Part shown: piece by piece, positions 1 through 8,988 of the stretch
Layout of the letters: the number at the start of each line of letters is the position of its first letter
Numbering within the stretch: position 1 is the stretch's first letter
NCBI GenBank assembly: GCA_016840285.1
Contig: JAEOSR010000004.1
Location: forward strand, 1-64,000
Source: Candidatus Hodarchaeota archaeon
Lineage (GTDB): Archaea > Asgardarchaeota > Heimdallarchaeia > Hodarchaeales > Hodarchaeaceae
DNA length: 64,000 nt
Direction: 5' to 3'
Translations under genes and position numbers: made by a program
Notes under the pieces: generated by a model
Seen by the model: only the letters and a program-made list of their open reading frames with translations
Databases searched by the model: none
Told to the model about the DNA's origin: nothing

Positions 1-36
1 GAAGTTTTTTAAGGTCTCGTGAATGTAGTTTCTAAC

Positions 37-88
37 AGGTAAGATTTTCGACGTCATGTTTATTCGCATTTTCGTCGGGATCTTACCT
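37..88. other. long imperfect hairpin near the window edge
   Basis: The arms at 37-53 and 73-88 pair over nine perfect base pairs (AGGTAAGAT/ATCTTACCT), then a bulged T and seven more pairs including two G-T. The loop is 19 nt. The octamer GGTCTCGT occurs on either side, near 13 and 109. The element lies over 160 bp upstream of the first gene, so it may be the end of an RNA gene or an upstream transcript's terminator. No family is recognised. Confidence 0.4.
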
Positions 89-257
89 ATTAATCCCTTT
101 TGGTCTCGTCATAGGGACTTTTTCATTATGAAATCCATGATAATATTCATGAATTTAACGTGAGAAGCAAAAATCATAAATGAGAGAAATACGAAAGTGA
201 AATTATAAGCAATAGTGTTTTCAAAACTCAATAACGAAGCTTCATTAGGGGTTAATA

Positions 258-1433
258 ATGCCTATCAATCTGAATCGTGAGGCTCAAGTTGAATGGGACA
301 AATACCTCGAAGCTTCCTCAATTGATGATCAGATTTTTCACTTGGAAAGATTCCTGGGGGTCTGTGTGAAACATAAAGGGGTTGAGAAACACCTAGCTAT
401 GGCTAAAACCAAGCTTAAAAAGCTTAAAGCTCAAAAAGCGAAATTGTCACTAGCCAAAAAAGGATCTGGAGAGAAATGGCTTGTACCTAAAGGAGATGAC
501 GCCCAGATTGCAATAATTGGGAATGTAAACTCAGGAAAATCATCTGTTCTGAATGAACTAGCTCAATCGGAAGCTGCAAAGGTTGGATCATATCCATTCA
601 CAACTGTGAAACCTGAAGTAGGGTCAACGACGGCAATTGGAGCAAGATTACAGCTGGTTGAACTTCCTGCTCTTGTAGAAGGAAGTGTAAAGGGAGAAAT
701 GTCTGGTAAATTGGTTTTAGCAGGTATTCGTAATGCTGATTGTGTGTTAATCACTATAGATTTATCGAGAGACCCTATAGAACAATTTCAGCTGATCCTC
801 GAAGAACTCAATAAGGGTAAAATTCGTTTAAATGTAATGAAACCTCCCATATCGATTGAAAAAGTAGGTTCGGGGAATATCCAAGTTTTTAATGATCATT
901 TTTTTGAAGGTGAAGGGAAGGATGCTGTGATTGAAGTTTTACGTGGGAATGGCTATTTAAATGCTATTGTACGTTTTCATGCACCAGTTACAATAAATCA
1001 ATTTCTGGATGCCCTTGATAAAACAATTAATTACCTCCCTGCGGTAGTTGTAGCTACAAAAGGGGACATTGAGGGTTCTAAACAAAATTATGAGAAACTC
1101 CTGAGTTTCATTGATGGGGCAAATCTCAATTTTCAGGTTATTCCGACCTCTGTTTCCCGAAAAGAAGGATTTGAAGGACTGGAGGAAATAATTTTTAGTC
1201 TACTCGGGAAAATTCGGGTGTTTACTAGGAATACCAAAGGAGATATTGCTGAAAGGCCAATTATTCTAAGGAAAGGGAGCACTGTAGAAAATGCTATTGA
1301 AGTATTAAGCAAAAAAATGCTTAAATTTTTCCGTTTTTCCCGGATATGGGGACGTTCAGCTAAGTTTGATGGTGAAAAGGTTGGTCTCGATCGTGTGTTA
1401 CAAGATGGGGATGTAATTCAAGTTTTTGCATAG
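258..1433 (+). CDS. Obg/DRG-like GTPase with C-terminal TGS domain
   Basis: A 391-residue GTPase of the Obg-HflX/DRG group, cytosolic; family members act with ribosomes or tRNA. Residues 1-75 are helical and Lys-rich, as in DRG proteins. The P-loop is GNVNSGKS at 88-95 and the YPFTT switch lies around 112-116. The last ~65 residues form a TGS domain ending in DGDVIQVFA. Two nucleotide motifs deviate: G3 reads ELPALVEG where DRG/Obg have DxPGLIEG, and the G4-like position reads ATKGD rather than NKxD. A long insert (about 180-245) separates them. It stands alone, facing a convergent minus-strand gene. The GTPase-family call is firm; the exact subgroup and GTP affinity are uncertain. Confidence 0.85.
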   Translation: MPINLNREAQVEWDKYLEASSIDDQIFHLERFLGVCVKHKGVEKHLAMAKTKLKKLKAQKAKLSLAKKGSGEKWLVPKGDDAQIAIIGNVNSGKSSVLNELAQSEAAKVGSYPFTTVKPEVGSTTAIGARLQLVELPALVEGSVKGEMSGKLVLAGIRNADCVLITIDLSRDPIEQFQLILEELNKGKIRLNVMKPPISIEKVGSGNIQVFNDHFFEGEGKDAVIEVLRGNGYLNAIVRFHAPVTINQFLDALDKTINYLPAVVVATKGDIEGSKQNYEKLLSFIDGANLNFQVIPTSVSRKEGFEGLEEIIFSLLGKIRVFTRNTKGDIAERPIILRKGSTVENAIEVLSKKMLKFFRFSRIWGRSAKFDGEKVGLDRVLQDGDVIQVFA

Positions 1434-1525
1434 GATGATGTAATAAAATAAAAGCCGTTTTTCCAATATTTACATAATAACTCTTTTAATTCAAGTGAAG
1501 AAGATTATTTTATTTCTTTGACTCA

Positions 1526-2059
1526 TTAAATTCCAAAATAGTTATTGATGAAGGTTTTAATGATCTTGCTAAACGCTTCTTCATCATTTTCTTTTATTCC
1601 GTAATAAGTCACATTTGGTGAATCATCTAGAACCTCGGGTTCATCAATAATAGGTACATCACCATCAATCACTTCAATAAAAGTAACAAGAACAGGCAGA
1701 TTACCGTTTATCTTTCTGAGCTGATCATAGAAGGCTCTTGCAGCCTCAAAGGACTCTGGATTATTTGAGAAGAGAATAATTGATCCTGCTATTGCGGTAT
1801 AATAATCAGAAACCATTTTATTCATGAGTTGTCCCATAGGCTGCACTAAATAGATGGTTAAACGCCAACTTTTCAGTTCTAATTGGAGAATAAAGACGTT
1901 TTCTGATTTGGAATAAGTATTATGTATAGTAACCTGCTTGGGATAAGTTTGAATCAATCTTTGGATCAATGGATTTGCCAATTCATCGGGATGGCTGAGA
2001 ATAGATATATTTAACAGATATTCTTTCCAATTTCCGTTGCTAACCATCTTTCTTTCCAC
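1526..2059 (-). CDS. degenerate Ras/Rab-like GTPase-fold protein lacking nucleotide motifs
   Basis: A 177-residue protein whose middle resembles a small GTPase: a strand with W-R-L-T-I-Y, then MGQLMNKMVSDYY, then AGSIILFSNNPESFEAARAF, which matches the Rab pattern of a switch II helix followed by the beta-4 strand and SFE helix. The GxxxxGKS P-loop is replaced by ILSHPDELANP, DTAGQ by QPMGQ and NKxD by FIEV. It is therefore likely a pseudo-GTPase scaffold that does not bind GTP. The start could be Met1 or Met5 (2047). It is monocistronic, convergent with the TGS GTPase. The fold assignment is inference from pattern. Confidence 0.5.
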   Translation of the reverse strand: MERKMVSNGNWKEYLLNISILSHPDELANPLIQRLIQTYPKQVTIHNTYSKSENVFILQLELKSWRLTIYLVQPMGQLMNKMVSDYYTAIAGSIILFSNNPESFEAARAFYDQLRKINGNLPVLVTFIEVIDGDVPIIDEPEVLDDSPNVTYYGIKENDEEAFSKIIKTFINNYFGI

Positions 2060-2691
2060 TTTTCGTTGTGATAGATTAAAGACTTACTACCTTTTAAACT
2101 TCAATTATCAATTATATACGATGTTTCAATCAAAATATGTAACTTATATTGATTGATAAAGGTTCGTGAATCTCAGAATTCAACCCATTTATAAAGAATC
2201 TTAATCTTAGAATAGTGTCATGATGTCAACCAGTCAGGGGGATTGTTTTACTCCAGTGAACTTGGGTGGAGAAAACACTTTTTGCAAAATAATACAATGT
2301 AGAATCTAGTGCTCCTCATCCTCCCCCAAGAGAAAAAAATGAATTATAACTTCATGGTGAAGATTGATGGTTCGTTCATCAACATTGTCAATATTCTGAA
2401 AATTTCCAGTCTGATCTAAGATATCGAAAAACATTTAACTTTTGCGTTACTTGTTCAATTAAGGCAATTTGATTCTCCATCAAGGATTATTCGAATTTTA
2501 ATGCTAATGAAGGTAATTAAAATGCTAATGATGAAAGAGCTAAAACTAACTTCGAAAGGAGATTCAAACAGCTTATTAATTCCATTAGATCAAATATCAT
2601 TCCACTTGCAGCAATGAAAACATAGGCTTGAGAATAACTAACTTCAAAAGGAAAACAGTTCAATCTTCGATAAGACTTAGAGTGATTTTTT
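2060..2691. other. gene-free divergent spacer with weak coding-like remnant
   Basis: A 630-base spacer between a leftward and a rightward gene, so it must hold both promoters. An open stretch around 2519-2625 reads as a short peptide (…KELKLTSKGDSNSLLIPLD…) with no ribosome-binding site. Around 2550 and 2636 the phrase ACTAACTTC[G/A]AAAGGA repeats imperfectly. This may be a gene remnant. Nothing else convincing was seen. Confidence 0.3.
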
Positions 2692-5460
2692 ATGGGCGAA
2701 TACTGGCAATCAGAGAATCTTAACGTTGTATTAGATCAATTAGGGGTGGATGATAATGGATTATCAAATAAGGAAGCAGAGAAGAGAATTGAGCAATATG
2801 GTCTCAATGAATTAGAGCGAGTAAGGAAAAGACATCCGATTTTTCTCTTTTTAGAACAATTTAAAGACCCTTTAGTGATTATCCTACTTGTTGCTTTGGT
2901 TATATCAGTTACAATAGGCATATTTTCCCCTGATGAACATCAAAGATTAGAGTATTTTATTGATGCCATAGCAATTTCCGCTATCGTTACATTTAATGCT
3001 TTTTTCGGTTTTATTCAGGAGTATAAAGCAGAAAAATCCATTGAAGCCTTAAAGTCAATGGCTGCTCCCTTTTCTACAGTCATTCGGGAGGGGAAAAAAC
3101 AGCGTATTGAAGCTCAATTCCTAGTACCAGGGGACATCATTGAGATTGAAGAAGGGGATAGACTACCTGCTGATGGACGTCTTCTTGAATCGCATTCTCT
3201 TCGTGTTGATGAATCAGCGCTTACTGGAGAGTCATTTCCTGCTGCGAAGGAGGCAATGAGTCAAGTTCCACATTATGCTTCAATTGCTGATCAGGAAAAT
3301 TCGGTGTTCAGTGGTACTAGTGTCACTCGTGGTCGTGGTCGTGCTCTTATTGTCAGAACTGGTATGCAGACTGAATTTGGTAAGATAGCTAAGGGTTTGC
3401 TAGAAGAAAAGGTAGAAGAAACACCCCTACAAAGAAGATTGGTTACTCTTGGAAAGTGGATCGGGATCGCTAGTTTATCCATCTGTGCGGTCATTTTCTT
3501 CATTGGAATTTTATTAAATCAAGAACCAATTGAAATGTTCATTGTCGCTGTTGGTTTAGCTGTAGCTGCTGTGCCAGAGGGATTACCCGCCGTTGTCACT
3601 CTTGCATTAGCTCTTGGAGTTCAACGTATGAGTAGGAAAAATGCTATTATTAGACGGCTTCCCTCCGTAGAAACCCTCGGTTCAACAACAGTAATTTGTT
3701 CCGATAAAACAGGAACGCTTACAAGAAACAAAATGACGGTCCGAAAAATCCTAACCGTTGATGAAGAATATAATATAACTCAGAAAACACCATTGAATGA
3801 GACAATAAGCTTGATTCTTACCATTGGTTTGGAATGTAACAATGCGCAACTAGCAGAGTCTAAAGTGGGGGCCTCAAAGGAGGTAGATATAGGTGATCCA
3901 ACTGAAATTGCATTACTGAGAGTAGCAAAAAGAGTGAACGTTTTTAATAGGTCAAAATATAAACGACTCTTCGAAGTTCCTTTTGATTCTGATTCAAAAC
4001 GCATGAGTGTGTTAGTTAAGAATCTCCAGGGGGAGCATTTTGTTCTCACAAAAGGGGCTCCTGATGTTCTCATTAACTTATGTACTTATTACTACTCCAA
4101 TAGAGAGATTAAACCACTCGATGATAGAACACGGTTAAGATTAGAAGAAGCCGAGCAGAATCTTGCTAAGATTGGTTATCGAATGCTTGGTATGGCATAT
4201 AAATCAGTAGATCCAGAAGAAGATAAAATTGACCAAATAATATTAACCGAGGACTCCGAAGAGATAGAATCAAATTTAGTCTATATTGGAGCCATGGCTA
4301 TCATGGATCCTCCAAGACAAGGCACTAAAAAATCTATTGAGATCTGTAAAACTGCCGGGATCCGTACAGTCATGATTACAGGTGACCATCTAAAAACAGC
4401 AGTCGCTGTTGCAAAAGAGATCGGTCTAGTTTCTTCTGAAGATAATTCCTGTTATCTTGAAGGTAGTCAATTAGATCATATGAGTGATGAGGAGTTCGCC
4501 TCTATTGTTGAGGATGTTAATGTATATGCTCGGGTATCTCCAGAACATAAGTTAAAAATTGTATCTGCGTTAAAATCAAATAATCAAATTGTTGCAATGA
4601 CAGGAGACGGAGTAAATGATGCTCCTGCATTGAAGCGAGCTGACATTGGGGTAGCTATGGGTATTGCAGGAACAGATGTTTCAAAAGAGGCTTCTGATAT
4701 GATATTGGCTGATGATGATTTCTCAACCATAGTTGGCGCTATTCTAGAGGGGAGGACAATTTATGACAATATGAGGAAATTTATCCTCTACCTACTCTCC
4801 TGTAACGCTGGAGAAATCGCTGTAATGTTCTTTGGAATTCTACTAACTTCGTTGATTTTTCAAACGCCTATATTACCCTTATTAGCCATTCAGATTCTCT
4901 GGGTAAATCTAGTAACAGATGGACTTCCTGCATTGGCCCTGGGAGTAGATCCTCCTGATCCTGATGTCATGATCAGAAAACCTCGTGACCCTAAAGAACC
5001 AATTTTAACCCGTAAATCTATCTTTTTTATTGTATATTCAGGTATCATCATTGCTGTTGGAACACTACTCCTATTTTTCTTATACATGTATTCTAATGTT
5101 CTAACAGGCCAACTTCCTTCAGATCAGGTACAAATTCGTGCACAAACGGTTGCATTCACATTGTTGATTATGTTTCAAATGATAATGGCTCTAAATATCC
5201 GAAAGGAGGAACATTCGTTACTTGGGAAAGAGTTCTTTAGAAATCCGTACCTCTTACTTGCTATCGCTAGTTCAGTCTTGCTTCACATATTAATCGTCTA
5301 TAATACTTTTTTACAGCCTTTTTTCAACACTACTGCGCTTAATTTACCCGATTGGGTTATTATTATCGCTTGTGGGAGCATTCTTGTGATAGTGGATGAG
5401 GTCAGGACATTCCTTGCACATAGAATTCCTCGCTTGCAAAAGTTGGCAGGTTATTGGTAA
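2692..5460 (+). CDS. P-type Ca2+-transporting ATPase (P2A/SERCA-like)
   Basis: A 922-residue plasma-membrane cation pump. It has the N-terminal cation-ATPase domain, an actuator TGES (around 183), phosphorylation motif DKTGT with Asp338, an N-domain KGAPD, and the hinge TGDGVNDAPAL. Membrane residues that bind Ca2+ in SERCA are kept: PEGLP (Glu296) in M4, NAGE (Glu708) in M5, and NLVTDG (Asn739, Thr742, Asp743) in M6. This favours Ca2+ export over Na+/K+ exchange. The length is normal for the family. It reads ahead of the M48 protease gene with a 106-bp gap. Confidence 0.93.
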   Translation: MGEYWQSENLNVVLDQLGVDDNGLSNKEAEKRIEQYGLNELERVRKRHPIFLFLEQFKDPLVIILLVALVISVTIGIFSPDEHQRLEYFIDAIAISAIVTFNAFFGFIQEYKAEKSIEALKSMAAPFSTVIREGKKQRIEAQFLVPGDIIEIEEGDRLPADGRLLESHSLRVDESALTGESFPAAKEAMSQVPHYASIADQENSVFSGTSVTRGRGRALIVRTGMQTEFGKIAKGLLEEKVEETPLQRRLVTLGKWIGIASLSICAVIFFIGILLNQEPIEMFIVAVGLAVAAVPEGLPAVVTLALALGVQRMSRKNAIIRRLPSVETLGSTTVICSDKTGTLTRNKMTVRKILTVDEEYNITQKTPLNETISLILTIGLECNNAQLAESKVGASKEVDIGDPTEIALLRVAKRVNVFNRSKYKRLFEVPFDSDSKRMSVLVKNLQGEHFVLTKGAPDVLINLCTYYYSNREIKPLDDRTRLRLEEAEQNLAKIGYRMLGMAYKSVDPEEDKIDQIILTEDSEEIESNLVYIGAMAIMDPPRQGTKKSIEICKTAGIRTVMITGDHLKTAVAVAKEIGLVSSEDNSCYLEGSQLDHMSDEEFASIVEDVNVYARVSPEHKLKIVSALKSNNQIVAMTGDGVNDAPALKRADIGVAMGIAGTDVSKEASDMILADDDFSTIVGAILEGRTIYDNMRKFILYLLSCNAGEIAVMFFGILLTSLIFQTPILPLLAIQILWVNLVTDGLPALALGVDPPDPDVMIRKPRDPKEPILTRKSIFFIVYSGIIIAVGTLLLFFLYMYSNVLTGQLPSDQVQIRAQTVAFTLLIMFQMIMALNIRKEEHSLLGKEFFRNPYLLLAIASSVLLHILIVYNTFLQPFFNTTALNLPDWVIIIACGSILVIVDEVRTFLAHRIPRLQKLAGYW

Positions 5461-5566
5461 AATTGCATAAAAGCATAATCCTCAATTATCAACAAATGAC
5501 TTTAAGAGCAATCAGTTTATATGAACAAAAAAAATTTATAATTATTTACTATATGGGAGTGTCCAA

Positions 5567-7054
5567 TTGGTTTCAATACTAAGAACTAGAGTTTCTCGAG
5601 TTGCTAATGCAGCAATATTCTTCACACTAGCTTTGGTTCAAATCATAATTGTTTCTTGGATTAGTATCAGTCAAGAACCGAAATTAGAATTCTTGGATAT
5701 ACAATGGATAACCCAAACGTATGTTTTAGGGTTCTATATATCTATTAATCCCATGGCAGATCCAAGATTTACCGCTATATTGGTAGCACTAACCGCTGGT
5801 CTACAGTTATTGCTTTTGGCCTTTCTAGTAAATATTGTCTTCTCAAATAAGAATATGATTCAGATTTACCCAGAACCAATATATGGACCCTCATATGCTC
5901 CTGAAGAAGCTCCATTAGTTGAAAAAACAATCAAATTAGTAACACAGGTGTCGAAAAAAGCACGGATTAAGGTGTCAAAAATCTTTGTTTATCGAAAAGC
6001 AGTACCTAATGCGTTTTCTCTCGATCTTATACCAATTCCCTTTTTTCGTAAACCATATTTAGTACTCAATACTAATGTTCTGGAAATTTTAAATGACATT
6101 GAAATTGAGGCAGTTATTGCTCATGAGCTTGCTCATGTGAAAAATAGTGACAGTCTTATCCGGCTAATCCTTTCAATTCCACGGTTATTCCTCAATCTTG
6201 TCTACCTGTTCATCTATCTTCAGATTGTAACTGGAATATTAGATGCAATCTTTGATAGTCTGAATTTTGGAATAGCTATTGAGCGAATAATATTTCTAGG
6301 ATTAGTTTATCTGATATTAGCGATTGTCACAAAAATTACTGTTCATTTTCTCTCCTCTGCTAATCATCAAGCAGAATATCTATCTGATTATTTTGCAGCT
6401 GAATTGATTGGCTCCGAAGTATTAATCAATTCTTTGATTCACCTTGGACAACGGAGTGAAACAATGCAAGTTCTCTCAAGAGAGATAAAATGGCTTTCCA
6501 GTCTTTCTGCAGAGAAGAAAGCCTCGAGTACTTTTCTCAGAAAAGTGTACCAACGATTTCCTAAAACACAACTCAACGAGGATGTTGCTCGAGAAATTGC
6601 TCCAAAGATATTTTTAGAAGAGAAATTTGAAGAATTAATTACGAATTATGGTATAGATTTAGATGTTGCTACGAGATCACAACTTATAAAGGCCGCTGTA
6701 CCTGTTTTATTGGAAAGAAGAGCAAAATATTATGCTACAGTAAAAGATGAAGAAACTACTGAGGCTGATTTCATACCTAGTGTTCTTAAAGAAAAAACCA
6801 TTGATTGGCGTAGTTTTGATTATGATGCTAGTCAAACTCTTGAGAGAGAGGAAATTTCGAGTTTTATTGCAACATTGATTGCTCAACCAGATAAAATGGT
6901 CTTTGAACATGAACTATTCCAAACTGCTGAAAAAGATAGTGATCACCCTAGTTTTCGTGAAAGAATTCTCACAGTTTATCGTACTTTTCACCTAAAAGAT
7001 TATGAGGAAATTGTTGATCAGGTAACCAAAGAAGCAAAAACAGAAACAAATTAA
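5567..7054 (+). CDS. M48-family membrane metalloprotease (HtpX/Ste24-like)
   Basis: A 495-residue zinc endopeptidase. The motif HELAH at 186-190 supplies two zinc ligands and the catalytic Glu; the third ligand is Glu270 in AEYLSDYFA, as in HtpX. Hydrophobic segments lie around 12-32 and 73-95 and flank the catalytic helix (205-260), placing it in the membrane with a cytosolic active site. A ~190-residue C-terminal extension past the catalytic domain is of unknown role. The start is TTG with GGGAG six bases upstream. It ends four bases before the convergent VWA gene. It likely acts in membrane-protein quality control. Confidence 0.88.
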   Translation: MVSILRTRVSRVANAAIFFTLALVQIIIVSWISISQEPKLEFLDIQWITQTYVLGFYISINPMADPRFTAILVALTAGLQLLLLAFLVNIVFSNKNMIQIYPEPIYGPSYAPEEAPLVEKTIKLVTQVSKKARIKVSKIFVYRKAVPNAFSLDLIPIPFFRKPYLVLNTNVLEILNDIEIEAVIAHELAHVKNSDSLIRLILSIPRLFLNLVYLFIYLQIVTGILDAIFDSLNFGIAIERIIFLGLVYLILAIVTKITVHFLSSANHQAEYLSDYFAAELIGSEVLINSLIHLGQRSETMQVLSREIKWLSSLSAEKKASSTFLRKVYQRFPKTQLNEDVAREIAPKIFLEEKFEELITNYGIDLDVATRSQLIKAAVPVLLERRAKYYATVKDEETTEADFIPSVLKEKTIDWRSFDYDASQTLEREEISSFIATLIAQPDKMVFEHELFQTAEKDSDHPSFRERILTVYRTFHLKDYEEIVDQVTKEAKTETN

Positions 7055-7058
7055 GTTC

Positions 7059-7967
7059 TCAATCGTAAAGGACTTTCTCCAAAAGTCCAGGAATTGATCG
7101 CTCGTCAGTTGTCATCAAGTAAAGCTTGATATTAGGTAATTTTTGTAGTTTTCCTAAGATAGGGGCCGTGAGTTGAAGTGTTCGTCTTCTAGGAGTGAGG
7201 ATAATTCGGACATCCTCCATTTTCTTGAGGATAGGGAGAAAATCCATGCCACTGGTGGCAAGGAGGTCGGAAATTATTACCAATGTCTTCTTATACCCAA
7301 TTTGATGAGAGAATTCTTTTCTTACCGCATGTAAGGCAGAAAAGATGTTTGTTTTGCCTCCTGATCGAATATTCACTAAACGAGTTATAATGTCTTGTGA
7401 AGTAATATGAGATTCAATAAAGCCCTTAATAACTTCTGGCTGGGTGTCAAAAACAATTAAAGCAATATCTTTTGCATTCAAAGAGAGACTGAATAAAATA
7501 GAGGTAAGAATTATCAATTTAAGATATGAAATTACTGAATGGCTCTTGTCAATTAGAAGAACTATACATCTCTGCTTTCCTTGTCGTTTATAACAAATAA
7601 CATGTTTATAGGTAAAATCAGTGTCTCCTGAAAGAAGAAAATTCGCAATCGTATTTTCTAAATGCCAAGAGAGGCCAGGAGTGTAAGGAATCTTCATTGG
7701 ATATTTTGACCGATCAATGGCTTGAAAAATTCTTTCAGCATGTCTAAACAATTTCGGAATGAGCTTCTTTAATAGTAATTGTTTTTCCTCAGGAGTAAAA
7801 AAGTCTTTGAGTTGAAAAAAAAGGGAACTAGATTCTAGAATGATATTAACCATATCAATGTCAATCTGGAAAACTTCTACAACAGTTCGAGGATAATTTT
7901 CAGCTAGAATTTCAACAGCTCGTAGATTTTGTGTTTCGATTGCTTGTTTTGCAAAATTCAAAGCCAT
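7059..7967 (-). CDS. von Willebrand A (VWA) domain protein, partner of MoxR
   Basis: A 302-residue protein. Residues 1-130 are helical and unrecognised. Residues 133-300 form a VWA domain with an intact MIDAS: DKSHS (Asp140, Ser142, Ser144), Thr207 and Asp234. It has no signal peptide. An in-frame stop just upstream fixes the start at 7967. It is the last gene of the minus-strand cassette, after a MoxR-type AAA+ ATPase. MoxR/VWA pairs are known as chaperone-like systems that remodel or insert metals into target complexes; the target here is unknown. It is separated from moxR by 113 bp that includes a strong hairpin. Confidence 0.82.
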   Translation of the reverse strand: MALNFAKQAIETQNLRAVEILAENYPRTVVEVFQIDIDMVNIILESSSLFFQLKDFFTPEEKQLLLKKLIPKLFRHAERIFQAIDRSKYPMKIPYTPGLSWHLENTIANFLLSGDTDFTYKHVICYKRQGKQRCIVLLIDKSHSVISYLKLIILTSILFSLSLNAKDIALIVFDTQPEVIKGFIESHITSQDIITRLVNIRSGGKTNIFSALHAVRKEFSHQIGYKKTLVIISDLLATSGMDFLPILKKMEDVRIILTPRRRTLQLTAPILGKLQKLPNIKLYLMTTDERSIPGLLEKVLYD

Positions 7968-8059
7968 TTCTGTATTTAATTTATTTTGTAATTGATATTT
8001 ATAGATTTTTTCGACTAAGGAACCATGTACATTTATATCTTGGCCAGCTTGAAAACGAG

Positions 8060-8081
8060 AGGCGGGATACTTGTCCCGCCT
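8060..8081. other. GC-rich perfect hairpin between moxR and vwa genes
   Basis: AGGCGGGA and TCCCGCCT form an eight-base-pair perfect stem with a six-base loop, GC-rich in otherwise AT-rich DNA. It begins at the moxR stop codon. On the plus strand a T7 run follows shortly after; on the minus strand it would sit in the moxR-vwa intercistronic RNA. It may act as a terminator, attenuator or processing site. Confidence 0.5.
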
Positions 8082-8935
8082 TAGAATTTTTTTGAACTCG
8101 TAGGGAAGAAAATTGGCTCTGCAATCTCAAAAAGGCAATCTTCAACACTCCTAGCAATATCTGGGTGAAGTTTTACTTTACCTGTATATACTGCGTTGAT
8201 AGCAGGGTATACAAGATCTGAAGTTTGTGATCTATTTTTCAAGAGCTGAGTAAGTTGAATCGCAGCACGAACACTTGCTCCTGCTTCAAAATAAGTTGAA
8301 ACTCGAGTCTGGTCTGTAAAAAGAACAACTTTGGTTATTAAGTCATTATCAGAACAGTTTGTCCGAAGTTGTACGATTTTCTCCGCTTCTTCCCCAGATT
8401 TATGGTCAAGTCGTACTAAAATGCATCTATCGAAGAACGCTTCTGGTAAAGGATTTGTTCCTATATACTCTGAAGGATTCCGGGCAAAAATAGAGTAAAA
8501 TTCCTTGATCGCTTGAACACGGCCAAGTTGGGGAATTTCAATCTGACGTTCATCTAGAGCTGCAAGAACACCATTTATAGATTCACTTGGTGCTCGATTA
8601 ACCTCATTGAAGAAAAATAGTCCTCCCTGCAACATGCTATTCACTAGTGGGCCTGGAATAAAACTTTTCTCCCCAAATCCTGTTTTCATAACCAATGGAG
8701 GATCAAACCATCCCCGAAGCTGGGTAATTGTTAGGTTTTCATCACCATCCACACGAAAAAACGGCCGACCGAGAGCTTTTGCAATTGTTTTGACTAATTC
8801 AGTCTTGCCAACTCCTGACTCGCCCTCAATGACCGCTGGGATGTGACTATTGATTGCTGCTAGGATTAGCTGAATTTCTTTATCGAGGCCTATTAAATTC
8901 TCTTGACATGATTTAAAGATTAGTTCAAATTTCAT
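8081..8935 (-). CDS. MoxR-type AAA+ ATPase
   Basis: A 284-residue cytosolic AAA+ ATPase. Walker A is GESGVGKT (38-45). The Walker B region reads GLFFFNEVNRAP, the MoxR signature but with Asn110 where Asp normally coordinates Mg2+ (Glu111 is kept). The helix-2 insert and sensor region (RNPSEYIGTNPLPEAFFDR) follow the MoxR pattern, with NP and the Arg finger present. It is slightly short because the C-terminal lid is reduced. It lies in the cassette coiled-coil gene - moxR - vwa, spaced 53 bp from the upstream gene. The family is certain; the target is not. Confidence 0.9.
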   Translation of the reverse strand: MKFELIFKSCQENLIGLDKEIQLILAAINSHIPAVIEGESGVGKTELVKTIAKALGRPFFRVDGDENLTITQLRGWFDPPLVMKTGFGEKSFIPGPLVNSMLQGGLFFFNEVNRAPSESINGVLAALDERQIEIPQLGRVQAIKEFYSIFARNPSEYIGTNPLPEAFFDRCILVRLDHKSGEEAEKIVQLRTNCSDNDLITKVVLFTDQTRVSTYFEAGASVRAAIQLTQLLKNRSQTSDLVYPAINAVYTGKVKLHPDIARSVEDCLFEIAEPIFFPTSSKKF

Positions 8936-8988
8936 TTCATTGTCCCAGATTGAATGTTGAACAATTCTGCTGACACTTCTTCTTTTAC

